Shown: positions 17,749 through 25,893 of the stretch, one piece after another | Position numbering within the stretch: position 1 is the first letter of the stretch | Layout: the number at the start of each line of letters is the position of its first letter | Assembly (NCBI RefSeq): GCF_030718995.1 | Contig: NZ_CP132204.1 | Coordinates: 4,526,001 to 4,590,000, forward strand | From: Arthrobacter oryzae | GTDB lineage: Bacteria; Actinomycetota; Actinomycetes; Actinomycetales; Micrococcaceae | Length of the DNA: 64,000 nt | Reading direction: 5' to 3' | The notes under the pieces: generated by a model | What the model saw: the letters and a program-made list of their open reading frames with translations, nothing else | What the model was told of the DNA's origin: nothing | Databases searched by the model: none | Position numbers and translations under genes: made by a program

Positions 17749-18894
17749 TTAGCGGATGCCGAGCGCCAGCACGCTTCCCACGGCGCTCCGAACGGCTGCT
17801 GCCGCCTCGTGCAGTTCCGCCGCGGTCACCGATGCATCAAAGCTGAACCTGACCGCGGTCTGGGCGACGTCTGCGGGAATGCCCATCGCCAGCAACACCG
17901 GCGAGGCGGCATCCGATCCGGCTGCGCACGCGGAGCCGCTGGAGCACACCACCCCCTGCCGCTCCAGCTCCAGGAGCACCGATTCCCCGCTGGTTCCCGG
18001 GAAGCAGAACGAAGCCACCGAAGGCAGCCGCTCCGCAGGGTGTCCCGTCAGCTGCGCGCCGGGCACTCCGGAAAGCACCTCGCGGATGAAGTCGCCCCGG
18101 AGCGCAGCGACGTGCTCCTGACCGGGGCGGACCAGCGCCAGTGCCGTGGCCAGGGCCACGGCGCCTGCAACATTCTCTGTTCCGGAGCGGCGTCCGCGTT
18201 CCTGCCCGCCGCCATGAAGCAGCGGTTCAATGCGGGTGCGGCTCCGCACGTACAGCGCCCCGTTGCCTTTCGGCGCGCCCAGTTTGTGACCCGAGATGCT
18301 CATGGCGTCCACGCCAAGGACCTTCGTGTCCAGCGGCAGCCAGCCCGCGGCCTGGACTGCATCTGTATGGAACGGGATGCCCCGTTCACGGCTGAGGGCG
18401 GCGAGCTCCCGGATTGGCTGGACCGTTCCCACTTCGTTGTTCGCGTACATCACGCTGACCAGTGCGGTTTCCGGGCGGAGGGCAGCCGCGAGTGCTGCGG
18501 TGGTGACCTGTCCGAAGCCGTCCACCGGGACGATGTCCACGGCAAAGCCGTGGAACCGTTCGAGGTACCGGGCCGATTCCTCCACGGCGGGGTGTTCGAC
18601 GGCGCTGATCACCACGCGGTTGAGGACAGGGTCCGCGGCCTGCCGGGCCAGGGCGATGCCTTTCACAGCGAGGTTGTCAGCTTCGGTGCCGCCGGAGGTG
18701 AAGGTGATCTCCGCGGGTCGGCAGTTCAGCGCCCTGGCGGTGGCAGTCCGGGCGCCCGCGAGCGCCGTGGCCGCGGACTCCCCCAGCGAGTGGTGGCTCG
18801 ACGGGTTTCCGAAGTCGCCGGTGAGGTACGGCCACATGGCCTCCAGCACTTCGCGGCGGACCGGCGTGGTGGCCGCTGCATCCAGGAAGATCAT
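17749..18894 (-). CDS. cysteine desulfurase (NifS/IscS type), last gene of the NAD operon
   Basis: 381 residues of a PLP-dependent cysteine desulfurase, which takes sulfur from cysteine for Fe-S clusters. PLP-binding segment AMSISGHKLGAPKGNGALYV carries the lysine; the catalytic Cys is in SSGSACAAGSDAASPVLLAMG. N-terminus MIFLDAAATTPVRREVLEAM is standard. It starts only seven bases after nadC, so it is in the nad operon; quinolinate synthase NadA needs a 4Fe-4S cluster, so this copy (often called NadS) likely serves NadA. General house-keeping SufS would be elsewhere. Confidence 0.93.
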   Translation of the reverse strand: MIFLDAAATTPVRREVLEAMWPYLTGDFGNPSSHHSLGESAATALAGARTATARALNCRPAEITFTSGGTEADNLAVKGIALARQAADPVLNRVVISAVEHPAVEESARYLERFHGFAVDIVPVDGFGQVTTAALAAALRPETALVSVMYANNEVGTVQPIRELAALSRERGIPFHTDAVQAAGWLPLDTKVLGVDAMSISGHKLGAPKGNGALYVRSRTRIEPLLHGGGQERGRRSGTENVAGAVALATALALVRPGQEHVAALRGDFIREVLSGVPGAQLTGHPAERLPSVASFCFPGTSGESVLLELERQGVVCSSGSACAAGSDAASPVLLAMGIPADVAQTAVRFSFDASVTAAELHEAAAAVRSAVGSVLALGIR

Positions 18895-18901
18895 GGCCGG
18901 T

Positions 18902-19846
18902 TCAGCCCACCGTCAGTTCAATGTCCGTCGGTTCAATGTCCAGCAGTTCAATGTCAAGGCCCAGGTCGAGGGCGATGACGCTGTGGGTGAGGCCGCCGAT
19001 GGAAATGACGTCCACTCCGGTGGCGGCGATCGCTGCCACCGTTTCAAGGTTGACGTTGCCGCTGGCTTCCACCCTGGCGCGCCCGTCCACCAGGGCCACG
19101 CCGGCGGCCAGGTCCTCGAGCGTGAAGTTGTCCAGCATGATGGTGTCCACTCCGGCGGCAAGAACGGGTTCCACCTGGTCCATCCGGTCCACTTCGACTT
19201 CGAAGTGAGTGGTGTGGCCGAGCTGCGCTTTGGCCGCCCTGAGCACCGCGGTGAGTTTAGCCGGGTCTCCGCCGGTGATCACCGCGAGGTGGTTGTCCTT
19301 GGCCAGCACGGCGTCGGACAGGCTGAAACGGTGGTTGGCGCCGCCGCCGCAGCGGACCGCGTAGCGCTCCAGCACGCGCAGGCCGGGCGTCGTCTTCCGG
19401 GTGTCGGTGATCCGGGCTTTGGTTCCCTGGACGAGGTCCACGAATTCGGCTGTCCTGGTGGCGATCGCGCTCATCCGCTGGACCAGGTTCAGTGCCACGC
19501 GCTCCGCCAGCAGGACTGCCCGGCCGTTGCCGGTCACCCTGGCCAGCGGCGTACCCGGGCCGAACCTCTGACCGTCTGCCACCAGCAGTTCGACGACGGC
19601 GTCCGGGTCGGTGAGCTTCATGGCGGCGGCAAACACGGCTCCCCCGCTGAGGACGCCGGGAACGCGGGCGTTGAGAACCGCCGTCGCCCGCGCGTCCGCC
19701 GGGATGAGGACCTGGGAGGTGATGTCGCCGTAGGGGGCGTCCTCGGCGAGCGCAGCACGCAGCACCCCCAGTACGGCGGCGTCGGGAAGGCTGCCGACAA
19801 GTTCGACGGCGGCCACGGCCGGCTTTTCCTGGGCGGTGGTGGTCAT
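18902..19846 (-). CDS. nadC: nicotinate-nucleotide diphosphorylase (carboxylating), quinolinate phosphoribosyltransferase
   Basis: 314 residues. Converts quinolinate plus PRPP to nicotinate mononucleotide, the third step of de novo NAD synthesis, in the cytosol. Family features: EDAPYGDITSQVLIP, ERVALNLVQRMSAIATRTAEFVD, ITDTRKTTPGLRVLERYAVRCGGGANHRFSLSDAVLAKDNH (active-site Arg/His/Lys cluster), and GVDVISIGGLTHS. The ATG overlaps the nadB stop (ATGA). An unusual extra C-terminal tail, DIELLDIEPTDIEL, is coded by a 15-base tandem repeat. Confidence 0.97.
   Translation of the reverse strand: MTTTAQEKPAVAAVELVGSLPDAAVLGVLRAALAEDAPYGDITSQVLIPADARATAVLNARVPGVLSGGAVFAAAMKLTDPDAVVELLVADGQRFGPGTPLARVTGNGRAVLLAERVALNLVQRMSAIATRTAEFVDLVQGTKARITDTRKTTPGLRVLERYAVRCGGGANHRFSLSDAVLAKDNHLAVITGGDPAKLTAVLRAAKAQLGHTTHFEVEVDRMDQVEPVLAAGVDTIMLDNFTLEDLAAGVALVDGRARVEASGNVNLETVAAIAATGVDVISIGGLTHSVIALDLGLDIELLDIEPTDIELTVG
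18912..18956 (+). repeat. three 15-bp tandem repeats at the 3' end of nadC
   Basis: GTCAGTTCAATGTCC, GTCGGTTCAATGTCC, AGCAGTTCAATGTCA in succession (18912–18926, 18927–18941, 18942–18956). On the coding strand each unit gives five residues of the DIEL/DIEP tail. Confidence 0.9.
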
Positions 19847-21582
19847 GAGGAAATCCTTTGCATCGAATGGGTTGGGGCTGGCGCCGGGTCCGTGTCGGCC
19901 CGGTAATGGGCGCCCACGGATACGGTCCGGCTCCGGGCGGCCGCCACGAGCAGCCGCGCTGCCAGCAACAAATTGCGGTCCTCGTGCTCGCGCGGGTCCC
20001 CAGGCTCAGGCGGATTCATGGACCCGGCCCACTCAGCCAGCTGGGCGGCAGCAGCATCAAGTTCCGCCCCGGTCCGCAACACCCCGGCGGCACCGGTCAT
20101 CAACCGCCCAAGGGCTTCGCGGGAAAACGCCCCGGGATCAGGCACAGAATTAACAACACCTTCGGGCGCCGCTGCTGGGGCTGCTCCCCCGGCGAAGTCG
20201 CGCGACAGGGCTGTGGAAGCGTGCGTCAAGGGGAGGCCGCCCGCGGCCGAGACAGCACGCGGAGCAGTGCTGTCGTGCGACACCCAGCCCGGCCCGGGTG
20301 AAAGGAAGGACTCCACGGCGCGCCGCCCGAAGACCAGCCCTTCGAGCAGCGAGTTGCTGGCCAGCCTGTTGGCGCCCTGGGCCCCGGTGCAGGCCACCTC
20401 ACCGGCTGCGTAGAGTCCCGGCACAGAAGTCCGTCCGGCCAGGTCCGTCACCACCCCGCCCATCCAGTAGTGGGCCGCCGGGGACACCGGAAGCGGTTCC
20501 GCGGTCCAGTCGTAGCCTGCCGCCTTCGTGGCGGCATTGATGGTGGGAAAGCGGCGTGCCAGGAAGCCGGAGCCGTTGGCCGCTTCAATCCCCCGGGCGT
20601 CCAGGTACACCGGGGTGTCTGCCGGTGCCCCCGTCCGGGCCAGGTGCAGCGCGATGCTGCGGGAGACGACGTCGCGCGGTGCCAGTTCGGCGTCCGGATG
20701 GTAGTCCGGCATGAAGCGGCGGCCGTCGGCATCGAGCAGCAGTGCTCCTTCGCCGCGGACGGCTTCGGAGACCAGCAGGGGCGGCGGACCGCCTGCCGTT
20801 TCGGGCATGGCCATGGTGGTGGGGTGGAACTGGAAGAACTCCAGATCGCTCACCGCGGCGCCTGCGCGCCAGGCCAGCGCCAGGCCGTCCGCAGTGGCAA
20901 CCGAGGGATTGCTGGTGCGGGCGAAAATCCTGCCCGCCCCGCCGGTGGCGAGCAGCACGCCGTCGGCAGGCATGTTCCGGGGTTCGCCGTTCTGCAGGTA
21001 CTCCACACCGGTCACCCGGCCGTCCGCCGTCGTCAGTTCCGTGACAAATGCGCCGGTTTCCAGGCGCAGGTGGCCGGACACCGCCCGTTCCAGGACGGCG
21101 GCAATCAGTCCGCGGGCAATCCGGGCGCCGGTGGCGTCCCCGCCGGCGTGCAGGATGCGCGGCGCTGAGTGGGCAGCTTCCAGCCCCAGCGAGGTGCCCC
21201 CCTGGGCATTCGCGTCGAAGGTGACTCCGAAGCGCCGCAGCCCGGCGATGTCCTGTGCTGCTTCCGTGCAGAGGACCCGAACGGCGTCGGGGTTGTTCAG
21301 TCCCGCGCCGGCTGCCAGCGTGTCAGCGATATGGGCCTCCACGGAGTCGCCGGGGGCGGCCTCGCCGGGTTCCAGCACGGCGGATATGCCGCCCTGCGCG
21401 TAGAAGGTGTTGCTGTGTTCCAGCTGCCCTTTGCTCAGCAGCACAACCTCAGCCGCGCCGCCCCCTTCCGCGTCTGCCGCCTGGAGCGCTGCGTAGAGTC
21501 CCGCGATGCCGCTGCCCACCACCACGAGGCGGCGGAGCGGCCGGCGGCCAGTGCCGCCGGATACCGTACCGGGCCTGGTCAC
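19843..21582 (-). CDS. nadB: L-aspartate oxidase
   Basis: 579 residues. FAD enzyme oxidising L-aspartate to iminoaspartate, which NadA condenses with dihydroxyacetone phosphate. FAD motif VVVGSGIAGLYAALQ near the N-terminus; substrate and FAD segments LEHSNTFYAQGGISAVL, HSAPRILHAGGDATG, EFFQFHPTTM, and PVSPAAHYWMGGVVTD are all diagnostic. GTG 21582 overlaps the nadA stop as GTGA; the open frame continues to 22347 only as a shadow of nadA. The C-terminal region after about residue 440 is Ala/Pro-rich and variable. Its stop overlaps the nadC start. Confidence 0.97.
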   Translation of the reverse strand: MTRPGTVSGGTGRRPLRRLVVVGSGIAGLYAALQAADAEGGGAAEVVLLSKGQLEHSNTFYAQGGISAVLEPGEAAPGDSVEAHIADTLAAGAGLNNPDAVRVLCTEAAQDIAGLRRFGVTFDANAQGGTSLGLEAAHSAPRILHAGGDATGARIARGLIAAVLERAVSGHLRLETGAFVTELTTADGRVTGVEYLQNGEPRNMPADGVLLATGGAGRIFARTSNPSVATADGLALAWRAGAAVSDLEFFQFHPTTMAMPETAGGPPPLLVSEAVRGEGALLLDADGRRFMPDYHPDAELAPRDVVSRSIALHLARTGAPADTPVYLDARGIEAANGSGFLARRFPTINAATKAAGYDWTAEPLPVSPAAHYWMGGVVTDLAGRTSVPGLYAAGEVACTGAQGANRLASNSLLEGLVFGRRAVESFLSPGPGWVSHDSTAPRAVSAAGGLPLTHASTALSRDFAGGAAPAAAPEGVVNSVPDPGAFSREALGRLMTGAAGVLRTGAELDAAAAQLAEWAGSMNPPEPGDPREHEDRNLLLAARLLVAAARSRTVSVGAHYRADTDPAPAPTHSMQRISS

Positions 21583-22892
21583 GGCCGCGCCGCCAGCATC
21601 CGCTCCAGGGCCACCCGTGCCGGTGCAGCGACGTCGTCGTCCACGGTGATGCGGTTGAGGACTTCGCCGTTGACCAGCGCTTCCAGAACCCACGCGAGGT
21701 AGCCGGGGTGGATCCGGTACATGGTGGAGCAGGGGCAGATCACCGGGTCCAGGCAGAAGATGGTGTGCTGCGGGTACTCTGCCGCCAGCCGGTTGACCAT
21801 ATTGATCTCCGTGCCGATGGCAAAGGTGGTGGGCTCGGTGGCGGCGGCGATGGCCTTCTTGATGAAGTCGGTGGACCCGGCGGAGTCTGCGGCGTCCACA
21901 ACCTCCATGGGGCACTCGGGGTGGACGATCACGTTGACGCCGGGGAAGTCGGCGCGGGCCTTTTCGATCTGCCCCACGTTGAAGCGCTTGTGCACCGAGC
22001 AGAAGCCGTGCCAGAGGATGACGCGGGAATCGAGCAGGGTCTGTTCGTCGTTGCCGCCGAGGTCCTTGCGCGGGTTCCACATGGGCATCTGCTCCATCGG
22101 CACACCCATGGCCTTGGCGGTGTTGCGGCCCAGGTGCTGGTCCGGGAAGAACAGGACCCGCTGGCCCCGCTGAAAGGCCCACTCGAGGACCGTGGCGGCG
22201 TTGGAGGATGTGCAGACGATGCCGCCATGCTCCCCGCAGAAGCCCTTGAGCGCTGCGGAAGAGTTCATGTAGGTGACGGGGATGACCGGAACCCGGCCGT
22301 CGGCGTCGGGTTCTGTGCCGTAGAGCTCTTCCAGCTGCTCCCAGCATTCGGTCACGGAATCGATGTCGGCCATGTCCGCCATCGAGCAGCCGGCGGCGAG
22401 GTTCGGCAGGATGACGGCCTGGCCGGGGTTGGACAGGATGTCCGCGGTTTCCGCCATGAAGTGCACGCCGCAGAAGATGATGGCTTCGGCGTCCGGTTTG
22501 GTCAGTGCGGCATTGGCCAGCTGGAACGAGTCACCCACAAAATCGGCGTACTCAATGACCTCGTCGCGCTGGTAGAAGTGTCCCAGGATGACGGCTTTGT
22601 CCCCGAGGGCAGCTTTGGCCGCCCGGATGCGGACGTCCAGTTCGGCGTCCGTGGCCTTTTTGTATTCCTCGGGCAGCTGGCCCTGGCGCGGGGTGGCGGC
22701 AGGGGCGATATCTGCGCTGGACGCGCCCGGACCGTAAGCGGGCACACCGGCGAGGGCCTCTGCGAGGTCGTAGTCCCAGGGCCCGCGGGCCAGCGCCGGG
22801 CTGCAGGTCGAAGCGCCTGCCGCGATGGCTGTGGCACTGCTGGCGGCCTGTTCGCGAGTGATCAACTGGATTGCCGTGTTGACGCTGCTCAT
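21579..22892 (-). CDS. nadA: quinolinate synthase A
   Basis: 437 residues, the long form found in Actinobacteria. Makes quinolinate from iminoaspartate and dihydroxyacetone phosphate with a 4Fe-4S cluster. Three cluster Cys candidates are visible: FCGVHFMAETADIL, GGIVCTSSNAATVLEWAF and LDPVICPCSTMYRIHPGYL. Triple-domain motifs ILGHFYQRDEVIEYADFVGDSF and HPECPMEVVDAADSAGST fit. AGGAG lies seven bases before the ATG at 22892, which overlaps the stop of the upstream regulator (ATGA). Cluster supply probably comes from the desulfurase ending this operon. Confidence 0.97.
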   Translation of the reverse strand: MSSVNTAIQLITREQAASSATAIAAGASTCSPALARGPWDYDLAEALAGVPAYGPGASSADIAPAATPRQGQLPEEYKKATDAELDVRIRAAKAALGDKAVILGHFYQRDEVIEYADFVGDSFQLANAALTKPDAEAIIFCGVHFMAETADILSNPGQAVILPNLAAGCSMADMADIDSVTECWEQLEELYGTEPDADGRVPVIPVTYMNSSAALKGFCGEHGGIVCTSSNAATVLEWAFQRGQRVLFFPDQHLGRNTAKAMGVPMEQMPMWNPRKDLGGNDEQTLLDSRVILWHGFCSVHKRFNVGQIEKARADFPGVNVIVHPECPMEVVDAADSAGSTDFIKKAIAAATEPTTFAIGTEINMVNRLAAEYPQHTIFCLDPVICPCSTMYRIHPGYLAWVLEALVNGEVLNRITVDDDVAAPARVALERMLAARP

Positions 22893-23599
22893 GGTGTGCT
22901 CCTGTTATCTGGGTCAAGGCCGGGGCGGCCGGTAAAGCGGTAGAGGCGGGGAGGGCGGTGTTTTCCGCCCTGCAGGTATTCGCCGGTTTCTTCGATTTCC
23001 GGCGTGGACTTGAGCTGGCGGCGGAAGTTCGCCGGATCCAGCTCGCGGTCAAGGACGGCTTCGTAGACCTCCCGGACCTGGGCCAGGGTGAAGTACTCCC
23101 CCAGCAGGTGGTAGGCCACCGAACCGTAGGCCAGCTTGTTCCGCAGGCGCCCGAGGGCGTAGTCCACGATGGCATTGTGGTCGAAGGCCAGGTCTCCCAG
23201 GCGGTCGGCCCGGAACCACTTGACGTTTTCGGACTCGTCGGCGAGCGCGGCTTCCGTGGGCTGGACCAGCGCCCAGTACACGATGGACACCACGCGCTGC
23301 GTCGGAGAGCGGTGCAGGCCGCCGAAGGCGTACAGCTGCTCCAGGTAGTTTGGCGCCAGTCCGGTGGTTTCCCGCAGGTTCCGCGATGCGGCGTCCTGCA
23401 GGGATTCAGCGTGGGTCAGCGGGCCTCCGGGCAGCGCCCACAGGTCCTTGAAGGGCTCCCGGATCCGTCGCACCAGCGGGAGCCAGAGCGTGGGCCGCCC
23501 GGTCTTCTCGCTGGGGCGGAGGGCGAAGATCACCGTGGAAATAGCGAGCGACGGCGGTGCGGACTGCCGCTCGGCAACGTTGAAAGAGCTCGTGTACAC
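22889..23599 (-). CDS. nrtR: NrtR-type regulator of NAD synthesis (Nudix-like domain plus winged helix)
   Basis: About 236 residues. N-terminal Nudix-like domain (PPSLAISTVIFALRP, then WALPGGPLTHAESLQDAASRNLRETTGL, an altered Nudix box) and C-terminal winged helix typical of NrtR: FDHNAIVDYALGRLRNKL, FTLAQVREVYEAVLDRELDPANFRRQL, PPRLYRF. NrtR proteins repress NAD genes and release DNA on binding ADP-ribose or related NAD products. The start is uncertain: GTG 23599 has GGGGTGG six bases upstream and gives normal length; the ATG near 23694 would lie inside the operator. It is the first gene of the nad operon and overlaps nadA by four bases, so it is autoregulated by inference. Confidence 0.88.
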   Translation of the reverse strand: MYTSSFNVAERQSAPPSLAISTVIFALRPSEKTGRPTLWLPLVRRIREPFKDLWALPGGPLTHAESLQDAASRNLRETTGLAPNYLEQLYAFGGLHRSPTQRVVSIVYWALVQPTEAALADESENVKWFRADRLGDLAFDHNAIVDYALGRLRNKLAYGSVAYHLLGEYFTLAQVREVYEAVLDRELDPANFRRQLKSTPEIEETGEYLQGGKHRPPRLYRFTGRPGLDPDNRSTP

Positions 23600-23681
23600 G
23601 GCGGTCCACCCCGCTTTCCTCGCGCCGAAGCGGCGCCCCTGGGCTTCAGCCTGTGGTCCCGCCCGCGGGCCCCTCCGGCTA

Positions 23682-23700
23682 GTTATAGTCAACATGACTA
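23682..23700 (-). promoter_or_regulatory. predicted NrtR operator overlapping the -10 box of the nad operon
   Basis: Perfect palindrome TAGTCAACATGACTA (23686–23700; arms TAGTCA/TGACTA around a 3-base centre). On the minus strand TATAAC (23687–23682) overlaps its edge and could be the operon's -10; a binding protein would then block transcription. CGGAGGGG follows but no start codon is suitably spaced from it. Confidence 0.6.
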
Positions 23701-23745
23701 GAACTAATGGTACGGCTGCCGGCCGCCTGCGCAAAATGCGGCAGG

Positions 23746-24216
23746 TCACATTCCGGCGGCGGCCTCGAGCAACGGCAGCGTACGCCCCTGGAAGTGGGTG
23801 TTGAGGACGATCACGGACGAGGACCTCAGCACGGTCTTCGTGGCGATCATGGCGTCCAGGACCCGCTGCAGGTCCGGGTTGGACCGTGCCGCGATCCGGG
23901 CCATGAGGTCTGAACTTCCGGAAACCGTGTGGATCTCGATCAGTTCAGGGATGCGGGCCAGCGCCTCCACCACCGCGTCGTGGCCCAGGTCCTGGTTGAT
24001 GGTGAGCGAGCAGAACGCCACCACGGGGTAGCCGAAGCGGGAGGGGTCCGGCTGCGGAACCCATGAACCGATCACGCCGGCGTCCGCCATCCGGTCGAGC
24101 CGCGACTGCACCGTGGCACGGGCGATCTTCAGGACCCGCGAGGCTTCGAGCACCGAGGCCCTGGGTGAATCGGTAAAGAATCGGACAATTTTGGCGTCCA
24201 TTGCGTCCACATTCAT
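23746..24216 (-). CDS. Lrp/AsnC-family transcriptional regulator
   Basis: 156 residues. N-terminal HTH (MDAKIVRFFTDSPRASVLEASRVLKIARATVQSRLDRMADAGVI) followed by a C-terminal RAM/AsnC ligand domain (IHTVSGSSDLMARIAARSNPDLQRVLDAM). Start ATG 24216 has GAGGGGG six bases upstream; the frame is open further to 24282. It is divergent from an amino acid permease, the usual arrangement for a local Lrp-type regulator that senses the transported amino acid. Effector unknown. Confidence 0.9.
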   Translation of the reverse strand: MNVDAMDAKIVRFFTDSPRASVLEASRVLKIARATVQSRLDRMADAGVIGSWVPQPDPSRFGYPVVAFCSLTINQDLGHDAVVEALARIPELIEIHTVSGSSDLMARIAARSNPDLQRVLDAMIATKTVLRSSSVIVLNTHFQGRTLPLLEAAAGM

Positions 24217-24265
24217 CGAAGTCCCCCTCAGATCCGCCATCCGGCTTACAAATCGCCACAAAAAA

Positions 24266-24279
24266 CGGAAATCAATCCG
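24266..24279. promoter_or_regulatory. possible Lrp site between regulator and permease
   Basis: CGGAAATCAATCCG: 4-base inverted arms CGGA/TCCG around an A/T-rich centre, in the most A/T-rich stretch of the divergent gap. Lrp-family sites are loose, so this is only suggestive. Confidence 0.25.
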
Positions 24280-24388
24280 CAAACTGCCACCATATTCTCA
24301 CGGAAGCTGCGCGGAAGGGCCGGCTCGGGACGGTAAATTCAATATGTCCCAAAAGGACCAACCACCGACCACAAGAAGGTTCGCAAGC

Positions 24389-25774
24389 ATGACGATGAAG
24401 TCCACCGCAGAGCGCCCATCCACTTCGCTCGGCCACAGCATGAAACCCCGCCAGCTCACCATGATGGGGCTGGGAAGCGCCATCGGGGCCGGACTCTTCC
24501 TCGGCTCGGGAGCGGGCGTCCAGGCCGCCGGACCCGCCGTCCTGATCTCCTACCTCGTGGCCGGCACCCTCATCATCCTGGTGATGTGGGCGCTGGGCGA
24601 GATGGCCGCCGCCAATCCGAACAGCGGCGCGTTCTCCGTCTACGCGGAGAAGGCAATGGGCAGGACTGCGGGCGCCACAGTGGGGTGGTTGTGGTGGCTG
24701 CAACTGGTAGTGGTGATTGCGGCGGAGGCCCTCGGCGCGGCCGGCCTTCTGTTCACGGTCTGGCCGGTAGTGCCCGTCTGGGTCATGGCACTGGTGTTCA
24801 TGGCCCTCTTCACCGCCATCAACCTGGCGGGCGTCAACAACTTCGGCGAATTCGAGTTCTGGTTCGCCATCCTCAAGGTGGCCGCAATCCTGATGTTCCT
24901 GGGCATCGGCACAGCCCTGCTCCTTGGCCTGCTGCCTGACGTAGCAAGCCCGGGCCTGGGCAACATCACCAACGACTTCGCCCCGGCAGGCCTCGGCGGA
25001 ATCGCCACCGCGCTCTTCGTGGTCATCTTCGCCTTTGGCGGCACCGAGATCGTCAGCGTTGCCGCCGCCGAGACCGAGAACCCCCGCCACAGCGTGGGCC
25101 AGGCCATCCGCACGGTGCTGTGGCGGATCCTGGTGTTCTACATCGGCTCCGTCTTTGTCATTGCCGCCGTCCTGCCTGCGACCTCCGAATCCCTGGCCTC
25201 GCCGTTCGCCGGCGTCCTTGACGCCGCCCGGATCCCGGGAGCGGGCACCGCCATCACCCTGGTGGCCGTCATTGCGCTGCTGTCCGCCCTCAACGCAAAC
25301 CTGTACGGCGCCTCCCGCATGATCTACTCCCTGGCCGGACGCGGCGAAGCACCGGGCTTCCTGTCGAGGCTGAACAAGGCCAGGGTGCCCGTGGTTGCCG
25401 TAGGAGTGTCAGTTGCCTTCGGCTTCCTGGCCGCCGTCCTGGAGCTCCTGTTCCCTGAACAGATCCTGCCGGCACTCTTCCAGCTGGTGGGCTCAACCTG
25501 CCTCATGGTGTGGGGCTCCGCCCTGGTCTCCCAGCTGATCCTGCGCCGCAGGGCGGACCGCGAGGGCACCGAGCTTCCGCTGCGGATGAAGGGTTTCCCG
25601 GGCCTGACAATCTTCGGGCTGGTCCTCCTGGCGCTGATCTTCGCCGTGGGCTTCAGCAGTGCCGAGAGCAGCCGCCAGCTGGTGAGCACCATCATCCTTG
25701 TCGCCGCCATTGCCGCGGCCTGCAGGATCGGCGCCAAGGTGTCGGCGTCACGCCAGGACAGGGCGGCGAGGTAG
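24389..25774 (+). CDS. amino acid permease (APC superfamily, AAT/GABA-permease type)
   Basis: 461 residues with about 12 membrane helices. The first carries the family signature TMMGLGSAIGAGLFLGSGAGVQAAGPA, followed by EMAAANPNSGAFSVYAEKAMG and FAFGGTEIVSVAAAETENPRHSVGQAIRTVLWRI. Proton-coupled amino acid uptake is expected; the substrate is unknown. ATG 24389 is favoured by AAGAAGG nine bases upstream; ATG 24344 is in frame with a poorer site and would add 15 residues. Divergent Lrp gene is the probable regulator. Confidence 0.92.
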   Translation: MTMKSTAERPSTSLGHSMKPRQLTMMGLGSAIGAGLFLGSGAGVQAAGPAVLISYLVAGTLIILVMWALGEMAAANPNSGAFSVYAEKAMGRTAGATVGWLWWLQLVVVIAAEALGAAGLLFTVWPVVPVWVMALVFMALFTAINLAGVNNFGEFEFWFAILKVAAILMFLGIGTALLLGLLPDVASPGLGNITNDFAPAGLGGIATALFVVIFAFGGTEIVSVAAAETENPRHSVGQAIRTVLWRILVFYIGSVFVIAAVLPATSESLASPFAGVLDAARIPGAGTAITLVAVIALLSALNANLYGASRMIYSLAGRGEAPGFLSRLNKARVPVVAVGVSVAFGFLAAVLELLFPEQILPALFQLVGSTCLMVWGSALVSQLILRRRADREGTELPLRMKGFPGLTIFGLVLLALIFAVGFSSAESSRQLVSTIILVAAIAAACRIGAKVSASRQDRAAR

Positions 25775-25880
25775 GCACCCCAGCTGGACAAACTGCTATG
25801 CGATGCAGCCACATCCTTGGCAGCTTTCGGCAATCTGCCCGGTCCAACCTGGGCTGATTGCCCAGCCTTCCGCCGGTGAC

Positions 25881-25886
25881 TAGGGT
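25881..25886 (+). promoter_or_regulatory. -10 box of leaderless E1 alpha gene
   Basis: TAGGGT ending seven bases before ATG 25894. No ribosome-binding sequence is present between them. Confidence 0.45.
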
Positions 25887-25893
25887 CACAATC

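Noticed and set aside
21583..22347. Apparent 255-residue N-terminal extension of NadB
   Set aside because: It is the antiparallel-free frame shadow of nadA; it has no FAD or other motif, and NadB begins normally at GTG 21582 overlapping the nadA stop.
22893..23745. NAD-sensing riboswitch before nadA
   Set aside because: nrtR occupies the region and overlaps nadA; no leader RNA is available.
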